From Xanthobacteraceae bacterium (GTDB lineage: Bacteria > Pseudomonadota > Alphaproteobacteria > Rhizobiales > Xanthobacteraceae), in NCBI GenBank assembly GCA_022841625.1, contig JALHRD010000012.1:84606-148605 (forward strand): a DNA stretch of 64,000 nucleotides, given 5' to 3'. Below the pieces are notes generated by a model. That model was not told the DNA's origin. It worked only from the letters and a program-made list of their open reading frames with translations, and searched no databases. Below, piece by piece: positions 54,213 through 63,886 of the stretch. Both the position numbers and the translations under genes were made by a program. Position 1 is the stretch's first letter, and every line of letters begins with the position of its first letter.

Positions 54213-55268
54213 TCATTCTTGGCCATTTGATCCCGGCGATTCAAGCAGCTTGGCCGGTCCGCTCAGCGTGGGTGCCGGCTCCGCGGGTAAAGCCGGTGTC
54301 TGGCCATGCACCGAGTAGAGCCGCGGCGCGGTGCGGTTGATGTGGAGGTGGAAAATATCCGGCCTGTTGTAATGGCCCGCGAAGTCGTGGCGCAGCTTCA
54401 TTTGGATGCCGATTTCGAGATTGCAGTCGGCGTAAAGAATGCCCTCCTCGGCGCCCATGGGGCCTGCGATGATCCGGCTGTTGGGAGCCACAATGCATGA
54501 GCCGCCACTGCAGTCGGGGTCGCGCAAGAACCTCTCGCCGTCCGGGCTGGCTTGCAGCATCTCGATCATGCGCTCATCGACTGTGCCACAGGCCGCGATC
54601 ACAAATGCCTTGCTCATCTGCGCGAAGGCCTGCGCGTCGATCGCCACACGATTGCGTAGGGGGGCGCCGCTGACCGGAAAATGGTTGGGCCAGCTCATCA
54701 CGTGAATGCGCGTGCCCTCGGCGGTCAGGGCAAATATCGCAAGCGGGTTCGAGTTTTCGCCGCAGATCAGCGCGCTCATCGGCCCGAACTCGGTCTGAAA
54801 GGCCCCAAATGTGTCGCCGAAGCCACCCATATGGACGAGCCGTTCGCCCACCGTCGGCATGATCTTCTGATGCTTGCCGATCAGGCTGCCATCAGGCCCG
54901 AAATAAATTTGCGTGTTGAACATTGTCCCGATCGTGTCCGGGATTTTCTCGCAGACGCCCATAATGACATAGGCGTTGGCAGCGCGTGCGGCCTTGGCGA
55001 GCTCCGCGGTCTCTGGGCCCGGGATCTCGACCGCGTTCTTGAACAATTCGGTCGCAAGCCTGTTGGAAATAGCGCCGGTCGCAGAATGGTGATGATACCA
55101 GACCGGGTGCGCGGGGATGAAACCTTCGGGGAAGCCGATCACGCGCGCGCCATTGCGCCCCGCTTCGCGGATTAGTCGGCAAGCCTTCTCGGCCGAGCCC
55201 TCGCGATCGAGAAACACCGATGCGGCCTGTACCGCTGCGACCTTTACAACGCCGTAGACATCGCCCAT
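54213..55268 (-). CDS. Nitrilase/cyanide-hydratase-type carbon-nitrogen hydrolase
   Basis: This is a 351-residue nitrilase-superfamily enzyme. The triad is visible: Glu in FPEGFIPAHP, Lys in GKHQKIMPT and Cys in LICGENSNP. The aromatic WPNHFPVSGAP and the AACGTVDER regions are those of true nitrilases. They convert nitriles to acids and ammonia; the substrate is unknown. The ATG at 55268 leaves eight bases after the upstream stop and has GGAG behind it; a longer frame to 55322 overlaps the previous gene. It is probably co-transcribed with the CMD-family gene. Confidence 0.87.
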   Translation of the reverse strand: MGDVYGVVKVAAVQAASVFLDREGSAEKACRLIREAGRNGARVIGFPEGFIPAHPVWYHHHSATGAISNRLATELFKNAVEIPGPETAELAKAARAANAYVIMGVCEKIPDTIGTMFNTQIYFGPDGSLIGKHQKIMPTVGERLVHMGGFGDTFGAFQTEFGPMSALICGENSNPLAIFALTAEGTRIHVMSWPNHFPVSGAPLRNRVAIDAQAFAQMSKAFVIAACGTVDERMIEMLQASPDGERFLRDPDCSGGSCIVAPNSRIIAGPMGAEEGILYADCNLEIGIQMKLRHDFAGHYNRPDIFHLHINRTAPRLYSVHGQTPALPAEPAPTLSGPAKLLESPGSNGQE

Positions 55269-55276
55269 CGCGAAGG

Positions 55277-55936
55277 CTACTCCGCCGCTTCGGACGTGCG
55301 TTTCGGCCGCTGATTTGCCCAATAGTCTGGGTCAGACTTGGAGCGTTGAAGTGCCGCTTCGGTCTCGAAGCCGGGCGCCATCGAACCGCCGGTTCCGACG
55401 AGAACCTGATGGTGTTCAATATTGAGCGTACGCAGCCAGCGCTGCTGGCCCATGGTCAGGGCGATAAAGAAACCGATCTCAACCAGCTCAGGCTCGCTGA
55501 ACTGCTTGTGCAACCGCGCCCAGAACGCATCGTCGACCGGCAGATCCCAGGTAATGGCTTCCGCGTAGGCTAGCGCGGCCTTCTGCCGCTCGTCGTATCG
55601 GGTCGAGGTCTCAAAATTGATAAGGTCCTTGACATCGTCTTCAATGACCGCACCGGCATCGGCTGCCTTAATTGAGCGTTGGTTGCCGCAGAACTCGCAC
55701 AGCACGGAGCGCGAGACATAGAGCCGGCATAGTTCCTTTATGCCGTGATCGGCGATGCCGCGGTGAAAGGTGTCACGCCAGGCGTTGGCGAACGACCAGA
55801 ACACTGTCGGTACATGGGCGCGGATTGCCTGGCTTTCCGGCCGCGGAGTGCCTTCGCGGGCACAACGCGCGAACTCGGCCTGCATAGCGGCGTCCGTGCT
55901 TGCGGGTTCGACATAGCTAATTCGAGGGCTTTTCAT
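55277..55936 (-). CDS. Carboxymuconolactone decarboxylase (AhpD-like) family protein
   Basis: This 219-residue protein has the AhpD-type redox motif VLCEFCGNQRS in an all-helical fold. Other parts (FWSFANAWRDTFHRG, EIGFFIALTMGQQRW) match CMD-like proteins. Members are either decarboxylases or peroxidase partners; with the CxxC present a redox role is possible. The ATG giving MKSPRISYVEPA follows a GGAG sequence. It leads the nitrilase and hydrolase genes on the minus strand. Confidence 0.82.
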   Translation of the reverse strand: MKSPRISYVEPASTDAAMQAEFARCAREGTPRPESQAIRAHVPTVFWSFANAWRDTFHRGIADHGIKELCRLYVSRSVLCEFCGNQRSIKAADAGAVIEDDVKDLINFETSTRYDERQKAALAYAEAITWDLPVDDAFWARLHKQFSEPELVEIGFFIALTMGQQRWLRTLNIEHHQVLVGTGGSMAPGFETEAALQRSKSDPDYWANQRPKRTSEAAE

Positions 55937-56363
55937 TTTCCGTGTCTCCCGGCAAGAGCGTCCAGACGAGGGGATCAGCCTATGATGCCGCATCGGCGCC
56001 GCGCGATCAACGCCGGTTAATCATTGTTTACGAGGCAAGTCGTGACCGCTTTCCGCAACTATGATTAGCGAAGTCTAACGCTCCGACGGATTCGCGCCGC
56101 CAACGATGCAAACGGACCGACAATCGCCGGTCGCAGTCGACTCGTTGGAAGAGCGCCGCGAATTACCGATAGGGGTGCTGGGGGCCGTATGGTTACTCAA
56201 TTGTACCAGCGAACAAATACACGGCTCGTAAAACATAGTGCTTCAGTCAATCTTCAGCATAGCAGCAGAACTCCGCTATGCTTCACGAATTCAATACTCC
56301 CCTGCCGTCTATATGGCGACGACCGCACGCAGGATTGGCGCGTGCATTCAGGGAATTGCAGCT
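55937..56363. promoter_or_regulatory. Divergent region upstream of the pilus operon, with a near-consensus CtrA site
   Basis: This 427-base region lies between the CMD gene (minus) and cpaB (plus). At 56017-56031 it contains TTAA, seven bases, then TTAC, one mismatch from the CtrA box TTAA-N7-TTAA. In-frame codons before cpaB could extend it to 56238, but I favour the start at 56364. No other clear motif is seen. Confidence 0.4.
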
Positions 56364-57239
56364 GTGCGTACCAGCACCTTCGTCATGATCGGATTCGCGG
56401 TCCTGTTTGGACTGCTTGCCGTCTTTCTCGCTCAGTCCTGGCTCAACAGCCAGGCTGAAATGCGCGCGCGCGGCCTGGAATCAGAAAAGAAGGTAGTCGT
56501 CACGCAAACTCTCGTTGTGGCGAGCAAATCACTTCGCTTTGGCGCCGAGCTTAATTCTTCGTCGCTGCGCGAAATTACTTGGCCCGAAGACGCGGTGCCC
56601 GCTGGCGCCTTTGCAAAAATTTCCGACGTCATGGCAAGCGGTCGGCGCGTGGTGCTAACGGCGATTGAAGCGAACGAGCCAATTCTTTCATCGAAGATCA
56701 CGGGCGCGGGTCAGCGGGCTACGTTGTCGGCAATGATCAACGATGGAATGCGTGCTGTCACCGTTCGCGTCAACGATGTCGATGGTGTAGCGGGATTTGT
56801 TTTGCCGGGCGATCGAGTCGATGTCGCTCTGACGCGGAGAAACGACAACCACAACATGAATGATGTCGTTCTTCAGGGCACTAAAGTCCTGGCGATCGAT
56901 CAAACTGCCGACGAACGGACGGACAAGCCGGTGATTGCGCGTGCGGTGACGCTTGAGGTCAGTTCGTCCGATGCTCAGCGGCTCGCGCTCGCATCTTCCG
57001 TTGGAACCTTGTCGTTGATGTTGCGGCGGGCTGGCGAAGCTGCGACCGGGGACGTTCGTAGAATCACACTTAGCGATTTAACGAATGGCAGCCCGCGAAC
57101 GGTGGCCGAGAACAGTGGGTCGCCGCGAGCCGTTACGATCGGAGTTCGGCGCGCGGGCAAACGAGACGATGTCAGCGTGCCGTCCGAGACCATGGATTCG
57201 ACGGTGGGTACCGGTGCTGGGGAGCAAGCGGTTCAATAA
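56364..57239 (+). CDS. cpaB: Flp pilus assembly protein CpaB/RcpC
   Basis: This 291-residue protein has one N-terminal membrane segment (TFVMIGFAVLFGLLAVFLAQS), an SAF domain and a RcpC/CpaB core (INDGMRAVTVRVNDVDGVAGFVLPGDRVDV). It assists secretin assembly in Flp pili. The GTG start gives VRTSTFV, with AGGGAA eight bases upstream; ATG 56313 and earlier starts are possible but have weaker ribosome sites. It is the first gene of the visible tad/cpa operon. No flp pilin or cpaA prepilin peptidase gene precedes it in this window. Confidence 0.88.
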   Translation: MRTSTFVMIGFAVLFGLLAVFLAQSWLNSQAEMRARGLESEKKVVVTQTLVVASKSLRFGAELNSSSLREITWPEDAVPAGAFAKISDVMASGRRVVLTAIEANEPILSSKITGAGQRATLSAMINDGMRAVTVRVNDVDGVAGFVLPGDRVDVALTRRNDNHNMNDVVLQGTKVLAIDQTADERTDKPVIARAVTLEVSSSDAQRLALASSVGTLSLMLRRAGEAATGDVRRITLSDLTNGSPRTVAENSGSPRAVTIGVRRAGKRDDVSVPSETMDSTVGTGAGEQAVQ

Positions 57240-57284
57240 CGCCGAGGCTTTCGGGGAAGCAGAAAATGATGGGTGGGGATTACA

Positions 57285-58829
57285 ATGAACACGGGTCTTG
57301 AGGGTCGTACAGCAGGCTCCGGCTTGTTGCATCGAGGACGGATAGGGACGGCTACGGAGGAGACGGCTGGCGCCGCAAGATTGCGCCGGCTCCCGTCGGC
57401 CGCGATCGCTGTTGTGGCCTTGGCATCGGCATGGCTGGTTTCGCCAGGCGCCATCGATGGCGCCAGCGCTCAACGGGTGCTGCAGATCAGCGGTGCCAAA
57501 CGAACCGCCATCGTGTTGGTCCCAGCGGGCAAGACGGAAGACCTGCGAATCGATGCGCCATTCTCCGAAATCACCGTTGGCGATCCCGAGGTGGCGGATG
57601 TGACGCCACTCACTGATCGTGCGATCTCCGTTCTCGGTAAGAGGGTCGGTTCAACGCGCGTGACGGTCTATGCAGAAGATCGTCGGCAGGTTGGCATCTT
57701 TGACATTGAAGTGACCTATGAAGTGTCGCGCCTCGCAACCGAAATCGCTCGGGTCGCGGGGCGTGGCATCAAGGTGTCTTCGGTCAATGGCCGAATCATG
57801 CTGTCGGGCGAAGCGCACGACGCGGTGACGCTCGACCGTGCCGTCACGATTGCGCGTCAGTTCGCACCTGAGATCATCAATACTGTCTCGGTGGCGGCGC
57901 CGCAGCAGGTCATGCTCGAAGTTCGTTTCATCGAGGCCGCGCGTAACTCCGGTCGTGATCTCGGCGTACAATGGAACGCGTTCAACAATCGAATGACTAC
58001 GAACATCGGTTCGCGACGTCCTCCAGGCCTGCTTCCGACGACGGCTGAAACCGCGGCGGGTGTGCTATCCGGCGGATCGCCATTCGGCTTTATGCTTGGC
58101 CGGCTCGCCACGGGCGCGACATCAATCGACGTGATGATCAATGCGCTTGAACAGCGCGGCGTAGTCCGTACGTTGGCCGAGCCAAATCTCACGACGCTGT
58201 CGGGGGACACTGCGAGCTTTCTCGCGGGTGGCGAAGTTCCGATGCCCGTCGGACAGGGCAACAATCAGATCACCATTGAATGGAAGCGTTACGGCGTCGG
58301 TCTTGCCTTTACGCCCACGGTTCTCAACGGCGGTCTTATCAACCTGAAGATTGAACCGGAGGTGAGCCAGCTCGATTCGAGCAATCAGGTGTCAGTAAGT
58401 TCCGCTTTGCCACCGATTCCAGCGATCGTCGTCCGTCGCGCTGCGACCACCATCGAGCTGCGGGACGGACAGAGCTTCATGATCGGCGGTTTGCTGCAGA
58501 ACGAGTCGAAAGCAAGTACGGAGCAGGTTCCGTGGCTGGCGAGCTTGCCGGTGCTCGGTCAGCTATTCGCGAGCCGCTCCTATCAGCGTCGCGAGACCGA
58601 TCTTGCAATCATTGTCACGCCGCGGCTCGTACGGCCGGCAAGGCCCGGCTCTGTCCTCGCGTCGCCGTTCGATAACTCGGTTCTGGCAACCGATGCGGAA
58701 TTTTTCCTGACGGGTCATGCAGAGCTTACGCGTTCCGACAGAGCACCTGCCGGCCCGGGCATTCCGCTCAGTGGACATGTGCTTGAACTGTCGAAAGGGG
58801 GCACCAATGTTGTCGCAGTCAGGAATTAG
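57285..58829 (+). CDS. cpaC: Outer-membrane secretin CpaC/RcpA
   Basis: This 514-residue secretin of the Flp/Tad pilus has a signal-like hydrophobic region (AAIAVVALASAWLVSPGA), a pilus-specific N-domain (LRIDAPFSEITVGDPEVADV), a BON-like repeat region, and the secretin core ending in QSFMIGGLLQNESKAS and ETDLAIIVTPRLVRP. The ATG at 57285 has GGGG upstream; a GTG at 57273 is also in frame. It follows cpaB by 45 bases and overlaps the lipoprotein gene by 23 bases. Confidence 0.94.
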   Translation: MNTGLEGRTAGSGLLHRGRIGTATEETAGAARLRRLPSAAIAVVALASAWLVSPGAIDGASAQRVLQISGAKRTAIVLVPAGKTEDLRIDAPFSEITVGDPEVADVTPLTDRAISVLGKRVGSTRVTVYAEDRRQVGIFDIEVTYEVSRLATEIARVAGRGIKVSSVNGRIMLSGEAHDAVTLDRAVTIARQFAPEIINTVSVAAPQQVMLEVRFIEAARNSGRDLGVQWNAFNNRMTTNIGSRRPPGLLPTTAETAAGVLSGGSPFGFMLGRLATGATSIDVMINALEQRGVVRTLAEPNLTTLSGDTASFLAGGEVPMPVGQGNNQITIEWKRYGVGLAFTPTVLNGGLINLKIEPEVSQLDSSNQVSVSSALPPIPAIVVRRAATTIELRDGQSFMIGGLLQNESKASTEQVPWLASLPVLGQLFASRSYQRRETDLAIIVTPRLVRPARPGSVLASPFDNSVLATDAEFFLTGHAELTRSDRAPAGPGIPLSGHVLELSKGGTNVVAVRN

Positions 58830-59184
58830 GGCGTGGGCGGTGGTCGTTGCGATTGGCGCGACAGTGTCCGGCTGTTCTGACAGCTACTTCGATCGTCGCG
58901 CGACCGTTTCGCTTGGCGCCGGAGATGCGCTCGCGACCAATAAGGTGACGCATATGATCGATCCTTGGCCGCGCAGCAGCGCCAATGACCGTATTGCCTA
59001 CAACGGTCAACGGGCGCAGGCCGCCCAGGACCGTTACAATCGCGGCAAGGCAATTACGCCAGTTCTTCCCACGACGACGTCGAAGGACTACTTCGGAATG
59101 CAGCAGGCGGCCGGTCAGCTGTCGGCACCGGCTCCTTCCGCCGCGCCGGCGGCGGCGGTCAGAGGTCCGGGCTCCAACCCATAA
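58807..59184 (+). CDS. Small pilus-associated lipoprotein
   Basis: This 125-residue protein has a lipobox (GATVSGCSDSYF; Cys after VSG), so it is probably lipidated and in the outer membrane or periplasm. The rest has DRRATVSLGAGDALATNK and HMIDPWPRSSANDR and a Pro/Ala-rich end. It takes the position of CpaD but is much shorter than the usual ~220 residues. Such short versions are known in rhizobial tad operons. Its start overlaps the cpaC end. Confidence 0.75.
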   Translation: MLSQSGIRAWAVVVAIGATVSGCSDSYFDRRATVSLGAGDALATNKVTHMIDPWPRSSANDRIAYNGQRAQAAQDRYNRGKAITPVLPTTTSKDYFGMQQAAGQLSAPAPSAAPAAAVRGPGSNP

Positions 59185-59239
59185 TCGGAGTGCTGTTTTT
59201 TTGGCACGTGCGTACCAGAGCACGGTGTGAGTGAGTACG

Positions 59240-60460
59240 ATGCAGATAGAGCGGCAGCACGTCGGAATGAGCAGGGCGCAGATCGTCATATTGACGACCG
59301 ATGCTGCGTTTGAGGAACAGGCTCGCGCGGCATTCGGCGCGAATTCACAGGTCGCCTTGACCGTCGTTTCTGGCACAGTTGACGTCGCTGGCGACGACCT
59401 CATTCTTGATCAGGCAACAGTTGCCATCGTTGACCTTGATGCATCAAGCGCCGAGGAAATGCATGGGCTTGGACGTCTGATGAACCGTGTCGGCTCGCGG
59501 CCGCCGGTGGTTGTGATCACCCAGGGCTTTGATGCAGCGGTTGCCCGCACTCTGCTGCAGATGCGCGTCGCCGATTTCATGGTGAAACCGGTGGCGTTGC
59601 CCGAACTGATGAATACCTGCGCGCGTGTCGCCAAGAGTGCGGCTTCCAACGGTGACGCAACAGAATCCGAGATCTACACCTTTTTGCCCGCTGCCGGCGG
59701 AGCGGGTGTAACCACTCTTGCCGTACAGACCGCGATGACGTTGCTGCGGGCGGCGCCCCACGGGAAGTCGACGACCTGCCTTGTCGATCTCGATTTTCAG
59801 CACGGGGCCTGCGCCGACTATCTCGACATTGAGCCGCGTCTCAACCTGAGTGAGATCGAACCGAGGCCGGATCGCCTCGATCGGCAGCTGTTGGAGGTCA
59901 TGCTTTCGCACCACGCGTCGGGCCTTGCCGTCATAGCGGCACCCAACCGACCGGCCGAAATGCGATCATTCGATCCCGATGTTGTGACGCGCTTGCTCGA
60001 CATGGTGTCGAGCAATTTTGATTATGTCGTGTTTGATATGCCGCGGACCTGGTTTTCGTGGACCGACAATGTGCTTCTGGGATCCAACAAGTTGTTCATC
60101 GTCAGCGAAATGACGGTTCCGGGGCTCCGTCATGCCAAGCAGCTCGTTGAGGCCATCAGAGAGCGGTTGGGAGATGGACCGAGGCCGCAGGTCATCATCA
60201 ACCGGTTCGAGCAGAAGATGTTTTCGTCCGGCTTGCGCAAGAATGACATTGAGCGGGTGCTCGGCGACGCCTTCGCCTGCTGTATTCCGAACGATTACAG
60301 CCTGGTGCGGGAGGCGATCGACCGGGGCCTGCCACTTGAGGAGATCAAGCCAGGCAACAAGATTTCCTTGCAGATCAAGAAGCTGGTTGCACCTGCGACA
60401 GAGGTGAAGCCCACCGCTGAAAGCGGACTCAAGCGGCTAAAACTGTCCTGGGCGCGCTGA
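59240..60460 (+). CDS. cpaE: Pilus localisation ATPase-like protein CpaE/TadZ
   Basis: This 406-residue protein has an atypical receiver domain (1-~125, IVILTTDAAFEEQ at the start) and a MinD/ParA-like domain (~140-370). The deviant Walker A reads AAGGAGVTTLAVQ, with Val in place of the Lys that precedes TT, as described for TadZ-type proteins. LVDLDFQHGACADYLDI and VVFDMPRTWFSWTDNVLL follow. It places the pilus machinery at the pole. GTG 59231 is an alternative start. Confidence 0.9.
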   Translation: MQIERQHVGMSRAQIVILTTDAAFEEQARAAFGANSQVALTVVSGTVDVAGDDLILDQATVAIVDLDASSAEEMHGLGRLMNRVGSRPPVVVITQGFDAAVARTLLQMRVADFMVKPVALPELMNTCARVAKSAASNGDATESEIYTFLPAAGGAGVTTLAVQTAMTLLRAAPHGKSTTCLVDLDFQHGACADYLDIEPRLNLSEIEPRPDRLDRQLLEVMLSHHASGLAVIAAPNRPAEMRSFDPDVVTRLLDMVSSNFDYVVFDMPRTWFSWTDNVLLGSNKLFIVSEMTVPGLRHAKQLVEAIRERLGDGPRPQVIINRFEQKMFSSGLRKNDIERVLGDAFACCIPNDYSLVREAIDRGLPLEEIKPGNKISLQIKKLVAPATEVKPTAESGLKRLKLSWAR

Positions 60461-60505
60461 GCCGCGGCACAGGAACATTACCGAAGAGTCGAGCGAGGAA
60501 TGGGA

Positions 60506-61927
60506 ATGATTGGTCGATTTACGGCACGTCGCGCTGCAGCGCCGGAATCGTTTGCAGTAGTCGATGAAACGTCGGTGTCTGAGAACAGCATGGTGAACAG
60601 TCATGCCGCAGAACCGGCGCAGCCCGATCCGGCTCCGGTAGCCAATCCGCTTCTATCCGACAAGCTGCTTGACGCCAAAGTTAGATTGCACCGGCGGTTG
60701 ATCGAGGAGATCAATCTCTCGGCGCTGGAAAAGCTGCCCGAAGAGGAGATGCGCGGGCAGATCAAACAGCTCGTTACGCAATATATCATGGCTGAGCGTC
60801 TGGCGCTCAATCAGAAGGAACTCGACGATTTCGTTTCCGAGATTCTTGATGAAATGACCGGCCTGGGTCCGCTGGAGCCGTTGCTCAAGGACGGCAGCAT
60901 TTCCGATATTCTGATTAACGGCCACGAGTGCGTCTATGTGGAACGCGGAGGATTGCTTGAGCCCTGCGGCGTGCGCTTCAAGGACGAGGCCCACCTGCTT
61001 CGCATCATCAACAAAATCGTCGCGGCGGTCGGTCGCCGCGTGGATGAATCGCATCCTTTGTGTGACGCGCGACTGCTCGACGGCTCTCGCTTTAACGTGG
61101 CAGTTCGTCCGGTCGGGGTCGACGGCCCGCTGGTGTCGATTAGAAAATTCTCCAAGAAACCTTTCAATCTGTCGAAGCTGGTTGAGTACAATGCGATCCG
61201 TCCGCAAATGGCGGAAGTGCTAGCAGCGGCAGTTCGGGCGCGGATCACAACCATCATTTCGGGTGGTACCGGGTCGGGCAAGACCACGATGCTCAATGCG
61301 CTATCGGCGTTCATTTCGGAAAAGGAGCGTCTCATCACGATTGAAGACGCCGCCGAGCTACAATTGCAGCAGCCGCATGTCGCACGCATGGAAACCAGGC
61401 CACCGAATCTTGAAGGCAAGGGTGAGATCCGGCAGCGTGAACTTGTGAAGAACGCCCTGCGTATGCGACCTGAACGCATCATCCTCGGCGAGTGTCGCGG
61501 CGAAGAAGCCTTCGACATGTTGCAGGCCATGAACACCGGTCACGAGGGCTCGATGGCGACAATTCACGCCAACAACCCGCGTGAAGCTGTTTCGCGCCTT
61601 GAGCAGCTCATCGGCATGGCCGGAATGCCGATGACCATCGCTTCGATTCGGGGGCAGATCGCTTCGGCGATCAAGCTCATTGTACAGCTAACCCGAATGT
61701 CCGACGGGAAGCGCAAGGTGACTTCGATTGCGGAAATTACCGGCCTCGAGGGCGATATCATCCAGATGCAGGAGATATTCAAGTTTGTGCGCACGGGTAC
61801 CGGCCCTGACAACAGCGTGATTGGCCATTTTCAAGCTACGGGCGTGCGTCCGCGATTTCTGCAAGATTTGGTTGCGATGGGGGTCAAGATTCCTGGGTCG
61901 TACTTTGATCCATCACAGCCACTGTAA
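60506..61927 (+). CDS. cpaF: Flp pilus secretion ATPase CpaF/TadA
   Basis: This 473-residue type II/IV secretion ATPase has Walker A ISGGTGSGKTTMLNAL, the Asp box LITIEDAAELQL, Walker B RIILGECRGEEAFDML, and the His box GSMATIHANN. The N-terminal domain includes ISDILINGHECVYVERGG. It powers Flp pilus assembly. ATG 60506 has AGGA at good spacing; ATG 60500 has it too close. It is followed by the two membrane proteins. Confidence 0.96.
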   Translation: MIGRFTARRAAAPESFAVVDETSVSENSMVNSHAAEPAQPDPAPVANPLLSDKLLDAKVRLHRRLIEEINLSALEKLPEEEMRGQIKQLVTQYIMAERLALNQKELDDFVSEILDEMTGLGPLEPLLKDGSISDILINGHECVYVERGGLLEPCGVRFKDEAHLLRIINKIVAAVGRRVDESHPLCDARLLDGSRFNVAVRPVGVDGPLVSIRKFSKKPFNLSKLVEYNAIRPQMAEVLAAAVRARITTIISGGTGSGKTTMLNALSAFISEKERLITIEDAAELQLQQPHVARMETRPPNLEGKGEIRQRELVKNALRMRPERIILGECRGEEAFDMLQAMNTGHEGSMATIHANNPREAVSRLEQLIGMAGMPMTIASIRGQIASAIKLIVQLTRMSDGKRKVTSIAEITGLEGDIIQMQEIFKFVRTGTGPDNSVIGHFQATGVRPRFLQDLVAMGVKIPGSYFDPSQPL

Positions 61928-61939
61928 GACGGGACTGCG

Positions 61940-62911
61940 ATGTCGCTCGATGTTAATCCGATTTATTTGATCTATCTCTTGGTAGCGGTCTCCGCGGGAC
62001 TGTTCATCGAGGGCATCTATCTGTTGTTTTCGTCCAGCGGCGGTTCCTATCGCAAGAATGTCAATCGTCGGCTGAAGCTGCTGCAAGACCAGCCTGACCG
62101 TGAGAATCTTTTGCTGCAGCTGCGGCGCGAGCGCGGGTTGAGCAGCGCGGGTGGCTATGGCATGTGGCTCGAGTCGCTCAACCGGTTGGTGACGCAATCG
62201 GGAGTGACGATCGGAATCAAAAAGCTTCTGCTGCTGGTCATCGCGATGGCGGTTGCCAGCTTTGTGTTTGGTATGATTTATCGTCGCAGCGTGATCGATG
62301 CGATATTGATTGCTTTTTTCTTCGGCATTGTAGTCCCGTATTTTGCGTTGCGTATCATGCGCGGACGTCGCCAGAAGGCATTCGGCGCTCGATTCCCAGA
62401 TGCGCTCGACATGATTGTACGCAGTCTACGCGCCGGACATCCGACGCCGATCGCGCTGAGCATGGTGGCACGTGAGTTGCCGGATCCTATCGGCGGTGAG
62501 TTTGGCGTCGTCGTTGATGAAATAACCTATGGCGCCGATCTCGAGACGGCGTTGCGCAATCTCTATGTCAGGGTTGGACAGGACGATCTGCCGTTGTTTG
62601 TGACGGCTGTCGCGATTCAAGGAGCAACCGGCGGCAATTTGGGCGAGATTCTCAATAACCTGTCGGTCGTGATTCGTGACCGTTTCAAGATGAGACGAAA
62701 GATTCGCGCTTTGGCGTCAGAAGGTCGTGCATCTGCGCTGATCTTGTCGGCGCTGCCGATTTTGATGTTTATGGTAGTCCAGGTCGTCACGCCCCATTTC
62801 TATGCGAGCGTTTGGGACGTTCCGCTTACCAAGCAGGTTCTCGCGATCGCTGCTACGTGGATGGCAATCGGCAATCTGATCATGTACCGCCTCGTGAACT
62901 TCCGGATCTAG
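61940..62911 (+). CDS. tadB: Flp pilus inner-membrane protein TadB
   Basis: This 323-residue type II secretion F-domain protein has an N-terminal membrane segment (PIYLIYLLVAVSAGLFIEGIYL). Two further segments lie at about 92-135, and the F-domain (FPDALDMIVRSLRAGHPTPIAL, then TAVAIQGATGGNLGEILNNL) is followed by two C-terminal segments. With TadC it forms the membrane platform for CpaF. The gene starts 12 bases after the cpaF stop. Confidence 0.93.
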   Translation: MSLDVNPIYLIYLLVAVSAGLFIEGIYLLFSSSGGSYRKNVNRRLKLLQDQPDRENLLLQLRRERGLSSAGGYGMWLESLNRLVTQSGVTIGIKKLLLLVIAMAVASFVFGMIYRRSVIDAILIAFFFGIVVPYFALRIMRGRRQKAFGARFPDALDMIVRSLRAGHPTPIALSMVARELPDPIGGEFGVVVDEITYGADLETALRNLYVRVGQDDLPLFVTAVAIQGATGGNLGEILNNLSVVIRDRFKMRRKIRALASEGRASALILSALPILMFMVVQVVTPHFYASVWDVPLTKQVLAIAATWMAIGNLIMYRLVNFRI

Positions 62912-62914
62912 GCA

Positions 62915-63886
62915 ATGGATAGCATTTTTTCGATCCTGGTGAGCATATTTGGCGATCGGTCGGCGGCACTGTTGGCGCTCATGGTCTTTTTGGCGACAAC
63001 GGTTTTGGCCTTTGGCGTGATGGTGTGGGCCCATGCGCGCAATGCCGTTAGAGGCCGAGCGGCCGGCATCGCTGAATTCAGCGGGGAACGCGCAGCCGCG
63101 GAAGCAAACTCCTTGCGTGGGTCAAGTCTACGGGCCGTTCAACGGCTCCTTGACTACACGACCAAGCACTATTCCGGCGAGCAGGGCGGCGATGCGAAAG
63201 TCTTGCGGCAGCGGCTGATTCATGCCGGCATCTACAACGCGCGCGCGGTCGCATACTTCTTTGTTGCGCGCACTATTCTTGCTGTCGGGTTCGCATTCGC
63301 GGCGTTTGTGCTCCTGCCGATGCTGCTGAGGCAGACATCGTCGATGTTTTGGATGACGGTGACGGTTGCAGGCGTCATCGGTTATTTTGCTCCGACCGCG
63401 TATATCAGTCGACGCATTGCCAAGAATAGGGATGAACATCGATCTGGATTTCCAGACTTTCTGGATCTGTTGGTGGTGTGCGCCGATTCCGGGCTAAGCA
63501 TGGAGGCATCGCTGGAGCGCGTCGGTGGCGAGCTTGGTGAAACCTACCCGTCGCTGTGCGCCAATATCCATATGACAAATCTCGAAATTCGCGCAGGCAG
63601 GACCATGACCGAGGCGCTTGAGCATTTCGGAGATCGGCTTGGCCTGGAGGAGGCGCGTTCCTTTGCGACATTGATCCAACAGTCCGCGGAGTTGGGATCG
63701 AGCATCACCGAGGCTTTGCGCGTCTATTCCGACGACATGCGCCACAAGCGGCTGTCCAGGGCCGAGGAGAAGGCCTACAGCTTGCCTGCCAAACTGTCGC
63801 TGCCGATGATGATCTGCATCTTTCCGGTCATCTTTGTGGTGATTTTGCTGCCAGTGGTCGTGAAGCTGGTTACCAAGAACTACTAG
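62915..63886 (+). CDS. tadC: Flp pilus inner-membrane protein TadC
   Basis: This 323-residue protein is a second F-domain platform protein of the same length as TadB. The core reads GFPDFLDLLVVCADSGLSMEASL and FATLIQQSAELGSSITEALRVY. It starts three bases after tadB. An IS-type sequence begins within a few bases of its stop codon, so any downstream tad genes (tadD and others) may be separated from the operon promoter. Confidence 0.93.
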   Translation: MDSIFSILVSIFGDRSAALLALMVFLATTVLAFGVMVWAHARNAVRGRAAGIAEFSGERAAAEANSLRGSSLRAVQRLLDYTTKHYSGEQGGDAKVLRQRLIHAGIYNARAVAYFFVARTILAVGFAFAAFVLLPMLLRQTSSMFWMTVTVAGVIGYFAPTAYISRRIAKNRDEHRSGFPDFLDLLVVCADSGLSMEASLERVGGELGETYPSLCANIHMTNLEIRAGRTMTEALEHFGDRLGLEEARSFATLIQQSAELGSSITEALRVYSDDMRHKRLSRAEEKAYSLPAKLSLPMMICIFPVIFVVILLPVVVKLVTKNY

